Shown: positions 23,899-32,055, counted from the first letter of the stretch. The stretch: 43,400 nucleotides of DNA from Pirellula staleyi DSM 6068 (GCA_945875845.1 CAMCMB010000060.1:1-43400), one strand, 5' to 3'. Numbers and translations are program-made. Notes: generated by a model not told the origin, from the sequence alone.

Positions 23899-24924
23899 TT
23901 ATTCCATTTCCTCGACCAAACGCTGAACAATTTGCTTTGCCGTGACCCCTTCGGCCTGTGCTGCAAATGTCGTAATGATACGGTGCGTTAGGACAGGTTT
24001 CGCAACGTGCTGAATGTCTTCCAATCGAACCATGTAGCTTCCAAGCAGAGCCGCCCGGCTCTTCGCACCCAAGATCAAATTCTGGACTGCCCGTGGACCG
24101 GCTCCCCAACTTACGAATGGCTTCAGCCAATTCGGCGCAGAATCCCCTAGGGGCCTCGTTTTGCGTACCAGTCGCGCCGCGTATTGGTAAATGTGATCCG
24201 GCACTGGCAAGCGACGCACCAAACGCTGATGAGCGATGATTTCATCAGCACCCATCAAAGCGCTGAGCGTAACGTGATCGTCTCCGGTTGTTGTTCGGGC
24301 GATTTGGATCTCTTCCTCCTCGTTGGGATAGTCAAGCTCCACCAGGAACATGAAACGGTCCAACTGGGCTTCGGGCAGAGGGTACGTTCCTTCTTGCTCG
24401 ACCGGGTTTTGGGTCGCAAGAACCATAAAGGGACTAACGAGCTCAAACGTCTTACCAAGCACGGTAACGCGTTGTTCTTGCATGGCCTCTAACAAAGCGG
24501 CCTGCGTCTTAGGAGGAGCTCGGTTGATCTCGTCTGCTAAAATGATGTTGGCAAAAATAGGACCCTTGATGAATTGAAACTCGCGACGCCCTTGTTGCGT
24601 TTCTTGCAAGATGTCCGTTCCGGTGATGTCCATCGGCATCAAATCCGGCGTAAATTGGATTCGGCTGAAATCGAGCGACATCGTTTCCGCGATTTTGCTG
24701 ACCAAGAGTGTTTTTGCAAGACCCGGCACTCCCATCAACAATGCGTGCCGTCTGGCGAAAAGACAGATAGCAACCTGCTCAATGACGGCTTTCTGGCCAA
24801 CAATCACTTTGCCCAACTCGGACGAGAATCGAGAATAGGATGTACGCAATCGATCGATCGCTTCCACGTCCTGGTCTGTTAACGAAGAGGAAGTATGGAC
24901 GCCAGTTGTGGCGGAGTTGTTCAT
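23899..24924 (-). CDS. MoxR-family AAA+ ATPase
   Basis: A 341-residue AAA+ protein. Walker A is GVPGLAKT (65-72), Walker B is IILADE (127-132) within NIILADEINRAPPKTQAALLEAMQE, and sensor 1 and the MoxR-specific MVLATQNPVEQEGTYPLPEA segment follow. DRFMFLVELDYP and the C-terminal lid (VSWGAGPRAVQNLILGAKSRA) are also typical. MoxR ATPases act as chaperones that remodel or insert cofactors into partner complexes. It is the first gene of the three-gene minus-strand set with DUF58 and BatA/VWA. I see no further Bat-type genes (TPR, DUF4159) next to it, so the set is minimal. Confidence 0.95.
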   Translation of the reverse strand: MNNSATTGVHTSSSLTDQDVEAIDRLRTSYSRFSSELGKVIVGQKAVIEQVAICLFARRHALLMGVPGLAKTLLVSKIAETMSLDFSRIQFTPDLMPMDITGTDILQETQQGRREFQFIKGPIFANIILADEINRAPPKTQAALLEAMQEQRVTVLGKTFELVSPFMVLATQNPVEQEGTYPLPEAQLDRFMFLVELDYPNEEEEIQIARTTTGDDHVTLSALMGADEIIAHQRLVRRLPVPDHIYQYAARLVRKTRPLGDSAPNWLKPFVSWGAGPRAVQNLILGAKSRAALLGSYMVRLEDIQHVAKPVLTHRIITTFAAQAEGVTAKQIVQRLVEEME

Positions 24925-25288
24925 AAGTGCATGGCTCAGTCGGGAAGTGTTGCGAAAAGATCACTCTGGTTTAGACCAAGCTCCCTCCGATTGCAATAGG
25001 CCACCCGGAGAGGCCGTGAATTGCACCCCACAAATCCCTGGAAAAAATGGCGGGGTTAGGGCACCGCTCTAAACATCTTTCCCATGTCGAACCATCGGAA
25101 ATCCATGGGAGGGCGAGGCTCCTGCCGAGCTTACGACGCAATGGTTCGGCAGGAGCCTCACCCTCCCAAGCAAGGAATGGATTGGGCAAAGTCGTAGGAC
25201 AGATGCCCAGTCCTTTTCTTCTTGGACAGGCCTGGCAGGGCGCCCTGCGAAGGAAAACAAGAGTGCTTCCAGGCCGGTCCGGTGATTT
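24925..25288. other. Gap with family C copy 2
   Basis: No gene. The main content is a family C palindrome at 25107-25167 with its conserved flanks (AAACATCTTTCCCATGTCGA before, AAGCAAGGAATGGATTGGGC after). The promoter of the MoxR operon should lie in 24925-25070, but I see no clear -35/-10 pair there. Open frames across the repeat encode RARLLPSLRRNGSAGASPS-type peptides, the signature of repeat translation. Confidence 0.6.
25107..25167. repeat. Family C hairpin, copy 2
   Basis: Arms at 25107-25130 (GGGAGGGCGAGGCTCCTGCC...) and 25143-25167 (...GGCAGGAGCCTCACCCTCCC) pair over about 24 bp with few mismatches, loop 12 bases. Same orientation and same downstream flank as copy 1 at 3073-3133; inverted relative to copy 3 at 35361-35421. 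Confidence 0.9.
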
Positions 25289-25894
25289 CTAATTCAATGT
25301 CGGCGTCAACATCAGTGCATCGATACCCGTTGCAGAGCGAATGATTCCATTTCCAACAGTTTGAATCCCTTTGCTCCACATGCTGTTTTCATCGGAGAAA
25401 ACCAATTCAGGAATCGCCGGCAGCACGTGCCAGTCCCCATTCACAATTTCCGTCTCAAGCTGAGAAACTTGCCAAACAGCGTGTCCAATAAAGAGACGGC
25501 AATGGTCCGGAGTCACTTGCGCGATCTTCCGTAGCGTTTCCGTTTGTGCGGAAAGATAAACGCCTTGGCTATTTCCGCCTTCTGCCAACAACTCATTATC
25601 ATGTATCGCTAAAACGGGACCGTTTTGAGGGCCACCGAAATTGATATGTGAAACGGCATTTTGGGGCTTGGCTGCCCCCTCGAGCAATTGCTCCCAAAGC
25701 AAATTCGTATCGATTGCCAGCGGCCGATTGAGCATGATTCCAATTGTGCGTTCCAGCGAATGCTCCACAATAATACAAACGGATCTCGCGAACACAGGGT
25801 CTTGCACTCCTGGCGCTGCGACCATCAGATACCCAGCCAGCGAGATACGCGGTGCCAAGTCGTCTGAATTTGGAACTTTGGGAATTCGATTCAT
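25289..25894 (-). CDS. YqgE/AlgH family protein (UPF0301)
   Basis: A 201-residue soluble protein with the AlgH/YqgE signature: GYLMVAAPGVQDPVFARSVC (about 20-39), IIVEHSLERTIGIMLNRPL, then FGGPQNGPVLAIHD and LFIGHAVWQVSQLETEI with the W-x-V segment. AlgH was named as a regulator of alginate genes in Pseudomonas, but its biochemical role is not established. It is monocistronic here, with no alginate genes nearby. ATG at 25894. Function in this organism unknown. Confidence 0.92.
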   Translation of the reverse strand: MNRIPKVPNSDDLAPRISLAGYLMVAAPGVQDPVFARSVCIIVEHSLERTIGIMLNRPLAIDTNLLWEQLLEGAAKPQNAVSHINFGGPQNGPVLAIHDNELLAEGGNSQGVYLSAQTETLRKIAQVTPDHCRLFIGHAVWQVSQLETEIVNGDWHVLPAIPELVFSDENSMWSKGIQTVGNGIIRSATGIDALMLTPTLN

Positions 25895-26049
25895 TTTCGT
25901 AACAGTAACTCAAAAAAAGTTAGATCCACTGCCAAGCTAGGAACCGGGAACCGCTCGCCTGTTATTACCTCAAGTGATACGATTTCCAAAATGACATCCT
26001 AAGCATTCATCAACAATGCAAAAATTGTGCCGAAGAAAAGGAGAAAGAC

Positions 26050-26700
26050 TTGTCCATACATCATTTGAGACGAAATTATACGTTTGGTTCCCTCTCGCGA
26101 AGTGATTTGCCGGTCGAACCGATGCAACTTTTCAAGGATTGGTTTGCGCAACTACATGCCTTAGAACTTCCGGAGTGGTTCGAAGTCAATGCGATGACAC
26201 TTTCGACATCCAATTTGGCAGTAGGTGTTAGCAGCAGAATCGTGTTGCTCAAGCATCTGGATGAGGACGGTTTTCTTTTTTTCACGAATTATGATTCGGC
26301 GAAGGGCCACCAAATTGCCAACGAGCCCAGCGTTGCTCTTCATTTTTACTGGCCCATTTTCGATCGCCAAGTCCGTATCGAAGGCAAGGCCACAAGGACT
26401 TCTGCCGAGATTTCGGACACTTATTTTGAGTCGCGACCGCGATCCAGCCAGCTAGGTGCCGTGGCTTCGCCTCAATCGGAAATTATCCCGGATGACGCGC
26501 AATTAGCACGGGACATCGACGTTCTGGACAAAAAGTACGTCGGGCAATCGGTTCCTCGACCTGAAAACTGGGGCGGTTACAAAGTCACTCCGCACACGAT
26601 GGAGTTTTGGCAGGGGAAGCCGTCTCGACTGCACGATCGATTTCGATATCAACTGGACGAACCAAGTGGCGTTTGGACGATCGATCGATTGGCGCCATGA
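26050..26700 (+). CDS. pdxH: Pyridoxamine 5'-phosphate oxidase
   Basis: A 216-residue flavoprotein that oxidises pyridoxine or pyridoxamine 5'-phosphate to pyridoxal 5'-phosphate using FMN and oxygen. Landmarks are the N-terminal LRRNYTFGSLSRSDLPVEPM, the FMN-binding RIVLLKHLDEDGFLFFTNYD segment (about 60-79), and the C-terminal EFWQGKPSRLHDRFRY (about 183-198) with WTIDRLAP at the end. Length equals that of the E. coli enzyme. The start is TTG at 26050, supported by AAAAGGAG ending 6 bases upstream. A histidine phosphatase gene starts in its ATGA overlap. Confidence 0.95.
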   Translation: MSIHHLRRNYTFGSLSRSDLPVEPMQLFKDWFAQLHALELPEWFEVNAMTLSTSNLAVGVSSRIVLLKHLDEDGFLFFTNYDSAKGHQIANEPSVALHFYWPIFDRQVRIEGKATRTSAEISDTYFESRPRSSQLGAVASPQSEIIPDDAQLARDIDVLDKKYVGQSVPRPENWGGYKVTPHTMEFWQGKPSRLHDRFRYQLDEPSGVWTIDRLAP

Positions 26701-27272
26701 CGACCGTCTACTTGCTCCGACATCCCCAGGTGAGACTTGATTTCAAGGGGATCTGCTATGGTGATAGCGACGTACCCTTAGAACCTGGTTGGGAATCAAC
26801 TCTCCACGCTCTTGCACAACAGATTCAGCAACTGCCGGACTCCAACAGGCCAACGGAGGTCTGGCACAGCGGTTTAATACGTTGTTCGGAACCTGCGGCT
26901 TGGCTGGCTAAGGAGTTGCAGATCGAAGTTCGAGGTGATTCCCGGTTGCGCGAGCGCCATTTTGGACGATGGCAAAACATCGCATGGTCTGACATTCCGA
27001 CGGAGGAGGCGATGCGTGTTCACGACATGCTTGAACATCCATCGACCTATCGACCTGGAGACGGAGAAACTACAGACGAAGTGATACGTCGGGCCATGGC
27101 TTGGCTGGAAGACGCACGTAAAGCGTCGGAGCCCACTCACGACAAGTGCATCTTGGCCGTGGGCCACAGTGGTTCTCTAACAGCCTTGTGCGGCGCTTTG
27201 CACAAGCTGCCCCCTCTGGAATGGACCCCCTATTACCTGAAGCCATCGCAACACTTGATGCTTGAGGTGTAA
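26697..27272 (+). CDS. Histidine phosphatase family protein (CobC-like)
   Basis: A 191-residue histidine phosphatase. The N-terminal phosphohistidine motif is LLRHPQV (6-12), with H9; the family more often has R-H-G. GICYGDSDVPL, LRERHFGRWQ and the second histidine in AVGHSGSL complete the active site. The GxCYGxxD pattern resembles alpha-ribazole phosphatase (CobC) of cobalamin synthesis, but no cobalamin genes are near, so the substrate is open. The ATG at 26697 overlaps the pdxH stop by 4 bases, implying translational coupling. A start upstream at 26607 is possible but would lie deep in pdxH. Its TAA stop falls in a family A hairpin arm. Confidence 0.88.
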   Translation: MTTVYLLRHPQVRLDFKGICYGDSDVPLEPGWESTLHALAQQIQQLPDSNRPTEVWHSGLIRCSEPAAWLAKELQIEVRGDSRLRERHFGRWQNIAWSDIPTEEAMRVHDMLEHPSTYRPGDGETTDEVIRRAMAWLEDARKASEPTHDKCILAVGHSGSLTALCGALHKLPPLEWTPYYLKPSQHLMLEV

Positions 27273-27317
27273 GCTTCCAGCTTGCCATCCTGGATTCATC
27301 GCAAGCTGGAAGCTTAC
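27269..27317. repeat. Family A variant hairpin between convergent genes
   Basis: GTAAGCTTCCAGCTTGC (27269-27285) and GCAAGCTGGAAGCTTAC (27301-27317) form a perfect 17 bp stem with a 15-base loop. It is a variant of the RAYT-associated family A sequence (shared GCTTCCAGC and flanking GTGGC-TA pattern), with base changes on both arms that keep the pairing. Each arm carries the stop codon of one convergent gene. It may also act as a bidirectional terminator, though there is no T-tract. Confidence 0.9.
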
Positions 27318-28249
27318 GCCACGCATGCCGACTCGATCCCTCGCAGATGAGCATCGACACATACGGGCATATGCTGGAGATGGTAGCCACCTTCGAGCAA
27401 CGAGACCAACTTGCCGCCGCAATGACCTTTGGCCAAATTGCAAATCCACTCACCTGCTTGTTGATAGTGCTCGGCTTCGAGGGTTAAGCCACCGACCGGA
27501 TCGTTTCGATGCGCATCAAAACCAGCACTTAGCAGTATCAAATCCGGATGCATTTCATTGGCAAGCTTTTCCGAAGCATCGAATAGCCGCTTTAAGAATT
27601 CGCCAGCTGGGATGTCTGCCGCAACAGGAATATTCACTTTGGTTCCGATGGCTTGACCACCGCCCGTCTCCTCGGCCTTGCCGGTACCTGGGTAAAAGGG
27701 AAACCGATGAATCGAAACGAAGCCTACGTTGGGGTCCTCCCAAAAGGAAGCTTGGGTGCCGTTCCCATGATGCACATCCCAATCGACGATGAGAACTTTG
27801 TTGAGGCCCAACGAACGCGCAAACTGGGCACCTATCGCTACATTGTTGAGCAGACAGAATCCCATCGGTGCCGAAGACAGGGCATGGTGGCCTGGTGGAC
27901 GGATCGCGCAAAACGCCGTCGTGTCTTCACCCTTGACAACTCTCTGAACCGCATCGCAAACGGCTCCTGCGCCCAAGGTCGCGGCCGTCCAGGAGCCTTT
28001 TGAAACGACGGTATCCACTTCCACCCGACCCGCATCGTGTTCGCACCAATCCTGCAGTGCTTCAAGATACGAATCGGGATGAATACGAGCACATTGCTGT
28101 TGAGTCGCGGGTTCCCATGCGGGCATTTTGCATCGCTCCGTCCAACCGGAGGACTTCAGCATTGCATTGACGTGCACGATCCTGGCAACCGATTCCGGAT
28201 GGCTCTTGGTATCATGCAAGGCAAACTTGGGACTTTGGTACAACAGCAT
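27314..28249 (-). CDS. Histone deacetylase-family amidohydrolase
   Basis: A 311-residue zinc amidohydrolase of the HDAC/acetoin-utilisation (AcuC-like) and acetylpolyamine amidohydrolase superfamily. Catalytic features are intact: RPPGHHA (117-123, H121-H122), zinc ligands D158 and H160 in VDWDVHHGNGT, a third zinc Asp in LSAGFDAHRNDP, and the transition-state Tyr in LLEGGYHL. It removes acetyl groups from lysine side chains or acetylated small amines; which is not shown. The ATG at 28249 is chosen because MLLYQSPKF is the family N-terminus; the frame continues upstream into the H+-pyrophosphatase gene. It starts 19 bases after that gene's stop, so the two may be co-transcribed. Its stop lies in a family A hairpin. 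Confidence 0.93.
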   Translation of the reverse strand: MLLYQSPKFALHDTKSHPESVARIVHVNAMLKSSGWTERCKMPAWEPATQQQCARIHPDSYLEALQDWCEHDAGRVEVDTVVSKGSWTAATLGAGAVCDAVQRVVKGEDTTAFCAIRPPGHHALSSAPMGFCLLNNVAIGAQFARSLGLNKVLIVDWDVHHGNGTQASFWEDPNVGFVSIHRFPFYPGTGKAEETGGGQAIGTKVNIPVAADIPAGEFLKRLFDASEKLANEMHPDLILLSAGFDAHRNDPVGGLTLEAEHYQQAGEWICNLAKGHCGGKLVSLLEGGYHLQHMPVCVDAHLRGIESACVA

Positions 28250-28268
28250 TTTCGGGTAGGCTCCGAAC

Positions 28269-30749
28269 TTATTCGGATGCTTCCTTTCGAATTCGCATCC
28301 CGTAGAACGACTGCCAAAAGAAGATAGCCGCGACACTGCAAAAGCCAACGGCGAGCCACATAACCAGCGCAGGACCTTGCTGCTCTTTCAACATCACCGC
28401 CAGCTCCACGGCCAGTAAGCCAAAGAGCGTTGTAAACTTGATCACCGGATTCAAGGCGACACTCGATGTGTCTTTGAACGGATCACCTACGGTATCCCCA
28501 ACAACGCAGGCATCGTGAAGGGGCGTGCCTTTTTGCTTGAGCTCAACTTCGACAATCTTCTTGGCGTTATCCCATGCTCCGCCAGCGTTGGCCATGAAGA
28601 TCGCTTGATATAATCCGAAGATCGCGATCGAAAACAAGTAGCCGACAAAGAAGAAAGGCTCAATGAACGCGAAGCCGAGCGTGATGAAAAACACAGCCAT
28701 GAAGATATTGAACATCCCCAACTGGGCATAACGCGTGCAAATCGCAACGACTCGTTTGCTATCCTCCACCGAAGCTTTGGTGGCACCATCGAGTTTGATA
28801 TTCTTTTTGATAAATTCGACAGCACGATAGGCACCCGTCGTGACGGCTTGAATCGATGCGCCTGTAAACCAATAGATGATCGATCCGCCTGTGATCAGGC
28901 CGAGAACGAACGGCGCATAGAGCAACGAGAGTTTCTCCTGGTCCTGCGTCAGCCCATGTGTCAGGGACATGATGATCGAGAAAATCATGGTGGTGGCACC
29001 CACGACCGCAGTACCAATCAAGACAGGTTTGGCAGTGGCTTTAAAGGTATTGCCAGCCCCGTCGTTTTCCTCAAGCAAATGCTTGGCTTCTTCGAAGTTT
29101 GCATCCATTTGGAACTCGGACTTCAAGCTGGATTGGATGTTTGGGATCTGCTCAATCAAAGATAACTCGAAGACGCTCTGGGCGTTGTCGGTCACAGGTC
29201 CGTACGAATCGACGGCAATCGTAACAGGCCCCATCCCCAAGAAACCAAACGCAACCAATCCGAATGCAAAGACCGCTTCGGCCTCCATCATTGCGCCAAG
29301 TCCCATGGTTGAGATTGCATAGGAACCCGTCATTAACGCGACGATTCCAAGCCCAAGCCAAAGACATGAAAAATTCCCCGCCACCAATCCTGAGAGAATA
29401 TTGAGCGACGCTCCCCCTTCTCGACTCGAAATAACGATTTCCTTGACGTGAGCAGAGGAGGTGGACGTGAATACCTTAACCAGTTCCGGGATCACGGCAC
29501 CAGCTAACGTTCCGCATGAGATGATCGTCGAGAGTTGCCACCATAGCTCTCGATTGCCCGAGAGTGACGGAATCATCAGGTAGGATACGACATAGGTCAA
29601 CGCGATTGAGATAAGACTGGTCAGCCATACAAGGCGTGTTAACGGCATTTCAAAGTCCATTTTTGTAGCCGTTTCATACTTCGATTTGGTCCATACTTCA
29701 TTCAAGTAATACGAGCCAAACGATGCCACAATCATCATGATACGCATCATGAACAACCAAACCAGCAGCTGCACCTGGATGGTTTCGTAGCCAGCGCCTG
29801 CGGATTTTTCGTTCACAGCCAACAGAATAAAGGTGATCAGAGCAACGCCGGTTACGCCGTAGGTTTCAAAGCCGTCTGCGCTTGGACCCACGGAGTCACC
29901 CGCATTGTCTCCAGTACAGTCGGCGATCACACCAGGATTGCGGGCGTCATCCTCTTTGATTTTAAACTCGATCTTCATCAAATCGGATCCGATGTCGGCG
30001 ATCTTGGTGAAGATACCGCCAGCGATCCGCAAAGCCGCTGCTCCAAGGCTCTCGCCGATGGCAAAACCGATGAAACAGGCACCAGCAAATTCACGCGGAA
30101 CAAAAAGCAAAATACAAAGCATGATGAACAGTTCGACACTGATGAGCATCATGCCGATACTCATCCCGGCTTTGATGGGTATGGCGTAAACGAGATACGG
30201 GATCCCCTTTAAACTGGCAAAGGCAGTTCGCGAGTTCGCATAAGTGTTTACGCGAATACCAAACCAGGCCACAACGTAACTGCCAAGAATACCAACGATG
30301 CTAAAGCCGACGATAATGCCAACGACCGTCGACGATTTCTGGGATAGCCAACCAAAGTACAGCACAATCACCAACGCGATGATTGTCCAAAGCACGGCCA
30401 AAAACTTACCTTGGTTGATGAGATAGGTCTTGCACGTTTCGTAGATAAGATCGGAGACCTCCCGCATGGACGAATGAACGGGCATGTCGTGAATTTCTTT
30501 GCAAATGCGAATCCCGAAAAATAGCCCCGCAGCACTGACTACCAATCCACCATATAGAATAACGTTCCCAGGCACCCCAAGAAAATTGGTGCCGCCAAGA
30601 TCCGGCAACACCAGATTGGCTTCGCCACCCGGTGAATGAATGGCCGTTTCAGGGCCTTGGGAAAAAGACGTACCTACGAGGAAAGTGCTAAAGAGTAAGA
30701 CTGCAAACATTGAGAGGTTGCGTTTGAAAAAAGCACTACGGCAATTCAT
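28269..30749 (-). CDS. hppA: Membrane ion-translocating pyrophosphatase (K+-independent H+ type likely)
   Basis: An 826-residue polytopic membrane protein (about 16 helices) preceded by a cleavable-looking signal segment (1-31). It hydrolyses pyrophosphate and pumps H+ (or Na+). Conserved motifs: KIADIGSDLMKIEFKIKEDD, the substrate-binding IADCTGDNAGDSVGPSADGF, and the C-terminal GGAWDNAKKIVE with GDTVGDPFKDTSS. The sequence is divergent: the usual D-V-G-A-D-L-V-G-K-V-E reads D-I-G-S-D-L-M-K-I-E. The K+-dependence site reads GNTFKATAKP; Lys at the fifth position is the K+-independent signature, although Ala rather than Thr follows at the other diagnostic position. ATG 30749 has AAAAGGAA upstream. 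Ion specificity is inferred. Confidence 0.93.
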   Translation of the reverse strand: MNCRSAFFKRNLSMFAVLLFSTFLVGTSFSQGPETAIHSPGGEANLVLPDLGGTNFLGVPGNVILYGGLVVSAAGLFFGIRICKEIHDMPVHSSMREVSDLIYETCKTYLINQGKFLAVLWTIIALVIVLYFGWLSQKSSTVVGIIVGFSIVGILGSYVVAWFGIRVNTYANSRTAFASLKGIPYLVYAIPIKAGMSIGMMLISVELFIMLCILLFVPREFAGACFIGFAIGESLGAAALRIAGGIFTKIADIGSDLMKIEFKIKEDDARNPGVIADCTGDNAGDSVGPSADGFETYGVTGVALITFILLAVNEKSAGAGYETIQVQLLVWLFMMRIMMIVASFGSYYLNEVWTKSKYETATKMDFEMPLTRLVWLTSLISIALTYVVSYLMIPSLSGNRELWWQLSTIISCGTLAGAVIPELVKVFTSTSSAHVKEIVISSREGGASLNILSGLVAGNFSCLWLGLGIVALMTGSYAISTMGLGAMMEAEAVFAFGLVAFGFLGMGPVTIAVDSYGPVTDNAQSVFELSLIEQIPNIQSSLKSEFQMDANFEEAKHLLEENDGAGNTFKATAKPVLIGTAVVGATTMIFSIIMSLTHGLTQDQEKLSLLYAPFVLGLITGGSIIYWFTGASIQAVTTGAYRAVEFIKKNIKLDGATKASVEDSKRVVAICTRYAQLGMFNIFMAVFFITLGFAFIEPFFFVGYLFSIAIFGLYQAIFMANAGGAWDNAKKIVEVELKQKGTPLHDACVVGDTVGDPFKDTSSVALNPVIKFTTLFGLLAVELAVMLKEQQGPALVMWLAVGFCSVAAIFFWQSFYGMRIRKEASE

Positions 30750-31055
30750 TCAGAGTTTCCTTTTCTTGCGAGAAATCAATTGATGTATGGGCTCAAAGTA
30801 ACCAACGCCAACCGATTCCTCAACACCCACAACGCCTTTTTTGGCGGAATTATCGCTTTTCAAGTCGCTTTAAGGAGCCGTGCTTGCCTTTATGAAAAGG
30901 CGTCCAAAACGATCTCCACATACGCCTTCGGCGACGGTCAAACGAAATTTTTACGAAATTGGACGTCGTTGAACGGTATTTGGACGAAAGGTTGATATTC
31001 TGGAAGCCTTCGTTTCAGAGTGGTGATGTTGAGAGATTGCAGGAGCAACCGTATC
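30750..31055. other. Divergent gap upstream of hppA and the LRR lipoprotein
   Basis: No gene and no repeat family. It should hold promoters for both divergent neighbours. TTGAAC at about 30970 lies near a TTGATATTCT stretch, but the spacing is not convincing. A short self-complementary segment, GCCTTTTTTGGCGG, occurs near 30834. Otherwise I see nothing in it. Confidence 0.4.
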
Positions 31056-31814
31056 GTGTCTGGCAGAATGGTTGAACTTGTTCAAGGAGATTCTTGTTCC
31101 TCATCTCAGCAATGTTTCCTTGTCGCTTGTGTCGCATTGGTATGTTTGATCGGCTGCGGCCTGAAAGACCATCCCAAAGCCGAACCACTTGAGCCACCCT
31201 TTCGTCAACAGGTGGAGGCTGTTCGACAAGGTCGATCGCGCGAGGTCCGATCGGATGCCACGGTCGGGGACGTCGAGTTCGCTCAGCTTCGTGGGTTGAC
31301 GACACTCGAAACTCTCTCGTTATCCAATGCCCTCGTGTCGGATTCCGATTCGATGGCGGATGCATTGGCTACTCTTGTCGAACTAAAACAGCTTCGATTG
31401 GAAAAAACCCATGTCGGTGACCGATTGGCGAAAGTCATCGGGAAACTTTCTAAGTTGACGACCATCAATCTACCTCATTCCGAGATTTCGGACGAAGGAA
31501 TCAGCGAATGGCCGTCCCTGTCGGAGTTGGTTTTGTTGCGAATCGGCAGCCCGAATCTGTCCGACGCAGCCTTCGAAACGATTGCGAAAATGCATGCCCT
31601 ACGTTTTTTACATCTGATCGACGTATCGATCTCCGACGCAGGACTCAAGCATCTTCACGGAATGCAACAGATGGAATCGTTCTATGTGGATGGTGGCAAT
31701 GCGACGGATAGTGGGCTTACCGAACTCATCCAAGCATTGCCAGAGCTCCATTTTCATCGCGATCAACAACACATTCCGAATGATCCGCGATCCGACAGTC
31801 ATCGGAAACGCTGA
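31056..31814 (+). CDS. Leucine-rich-repeat lipoprotein
   Basis: A 252-residue predicted lipoprotein. The lipobox L-I-G-C (C34) follows a hydrophobic stretch (FLVACVALVCLIG). The rest consists of LRR units in the short bacterial style: LRGLTTLETLSLSNALVSD, LVELKQLRLEKTHVGD, LSKLTTINLPHSEISDEGIS, MHALRFLHLIDVSISDAGLK, MQQMESFYVDGGNATDSGL. Such repeat proteins are common in planctomycetes and probably bind partners at the membrane surface. Start choice: GTG at 31056 has AGGAG ten bases upstream and gives an n-region with Arg; earlier candidates are GTG 31020 and ATG 31026, later ATG 31068. The gene is monocistronic. Function unknown. Confidence 0.75.
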   Translation: MSGRMVELVQGDSCSSSQQCFLVACVALVCLIGCGLKDHPKAEPLEPPFRQQVEAVRQGRSREVRSDATVGDVEFAQLRGLTTLETLSLSNALVSDSDSMADALATLVELKQLRLEKTHVGDRLAKVIGKLSKLTTINLPHSEISDEGISEWPSLSELVLLRIGSPNLSDAAFETIAKMHALRFLHLIDVSISDAGLKHLHGMQQMESFYVDGGNATDSGLTELIQALPELHFHRDQQHIPNDPRSDSHRKR

Positions 31815-31837
31815 AGGCGGCAGTTTGATAACCCGAC

Positions 31838-31893
31838 GCGTACGCAAGGAGCCGACTGCAATCCCTCGCTCACGGGCTTGTTGATTTAATGGT
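31838..31893. repeat. Degenerate family F hairpin plus truncated family B end
   Basis: CGCGTACGCAAGG (31838-31850) is a decayed left arm for CCCTCGCTCACGG (31863-31875). GCCGACTGCAATCCCTCGCT (31851-31870) is identical to 11289-11308 near copy 1. The right arm is followed by GGGCTTGTTGATTTAATGGTACG, the family B left end, after which similarity ends at about 31893: the internal GGACTTCC hairpins are missing. Confidence 0.7.
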
Positions 31894-31926
31894 ACGCACC
31901 AGCACATAAGCGGACTCTCAAGATTT

Positions 31927-32055
31927 TCAATCCAATCGGTCGAGAAGATCGTCGAGCAATCGAACTGGATGGTCGGATGCGATGACATCATCCAACTTTT
32001 CTGGAAAAAGCACCAACGGGTCACGCCCAATGGGTGGAGATGCGAAATCGGCCAT
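31927..32055 (-). pseudogene. Transposase N-terminal fragment (IS1182-like)
   Basis: On the minus strand an ATG at 32055 opens a 42-codon frame reading MADFASPPIGRDPLVLFPEK and then LDDVIASDHPVRLLDDLLDR before a TGA. The pattern of L-F-P-x-x-L-D-D-x-I-x-x-D-H-P-V-R-L-L-D-D-x-L-D is the N-terminal start of IS1182/IS5-superfamily transposases as I know them. Nothing of the DDE catalytic domain remains; after the stop the DNA changes into the family B-related sequence. It is a relic of an insertion, now sandwiched between two family F/B repeat sites. Confidence 0.65.

Noticed and set aside
25047-25292. Open frames encoding Arg-rich SAGASPS-type peptides (also at 35356-35589 and 2962-3249)
   Set aside because: They are translations of family C repeats; identical peptides appear wherever the repeat occurs.
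26607-26696. Upstream start for the histidine phosphatase
   Set aside because: It would overlap pdxH by 94 bases; the ATG at 26697 in the ATGA overlap gives the standard family N-terminus.
27269-27317. Simple bidirectional terminator
   Set aside because: The stem is strong, but no T-tract follows on either strand and the sequence belongs to the family A repeat, so I list it as a repeat with possible terminator activity.
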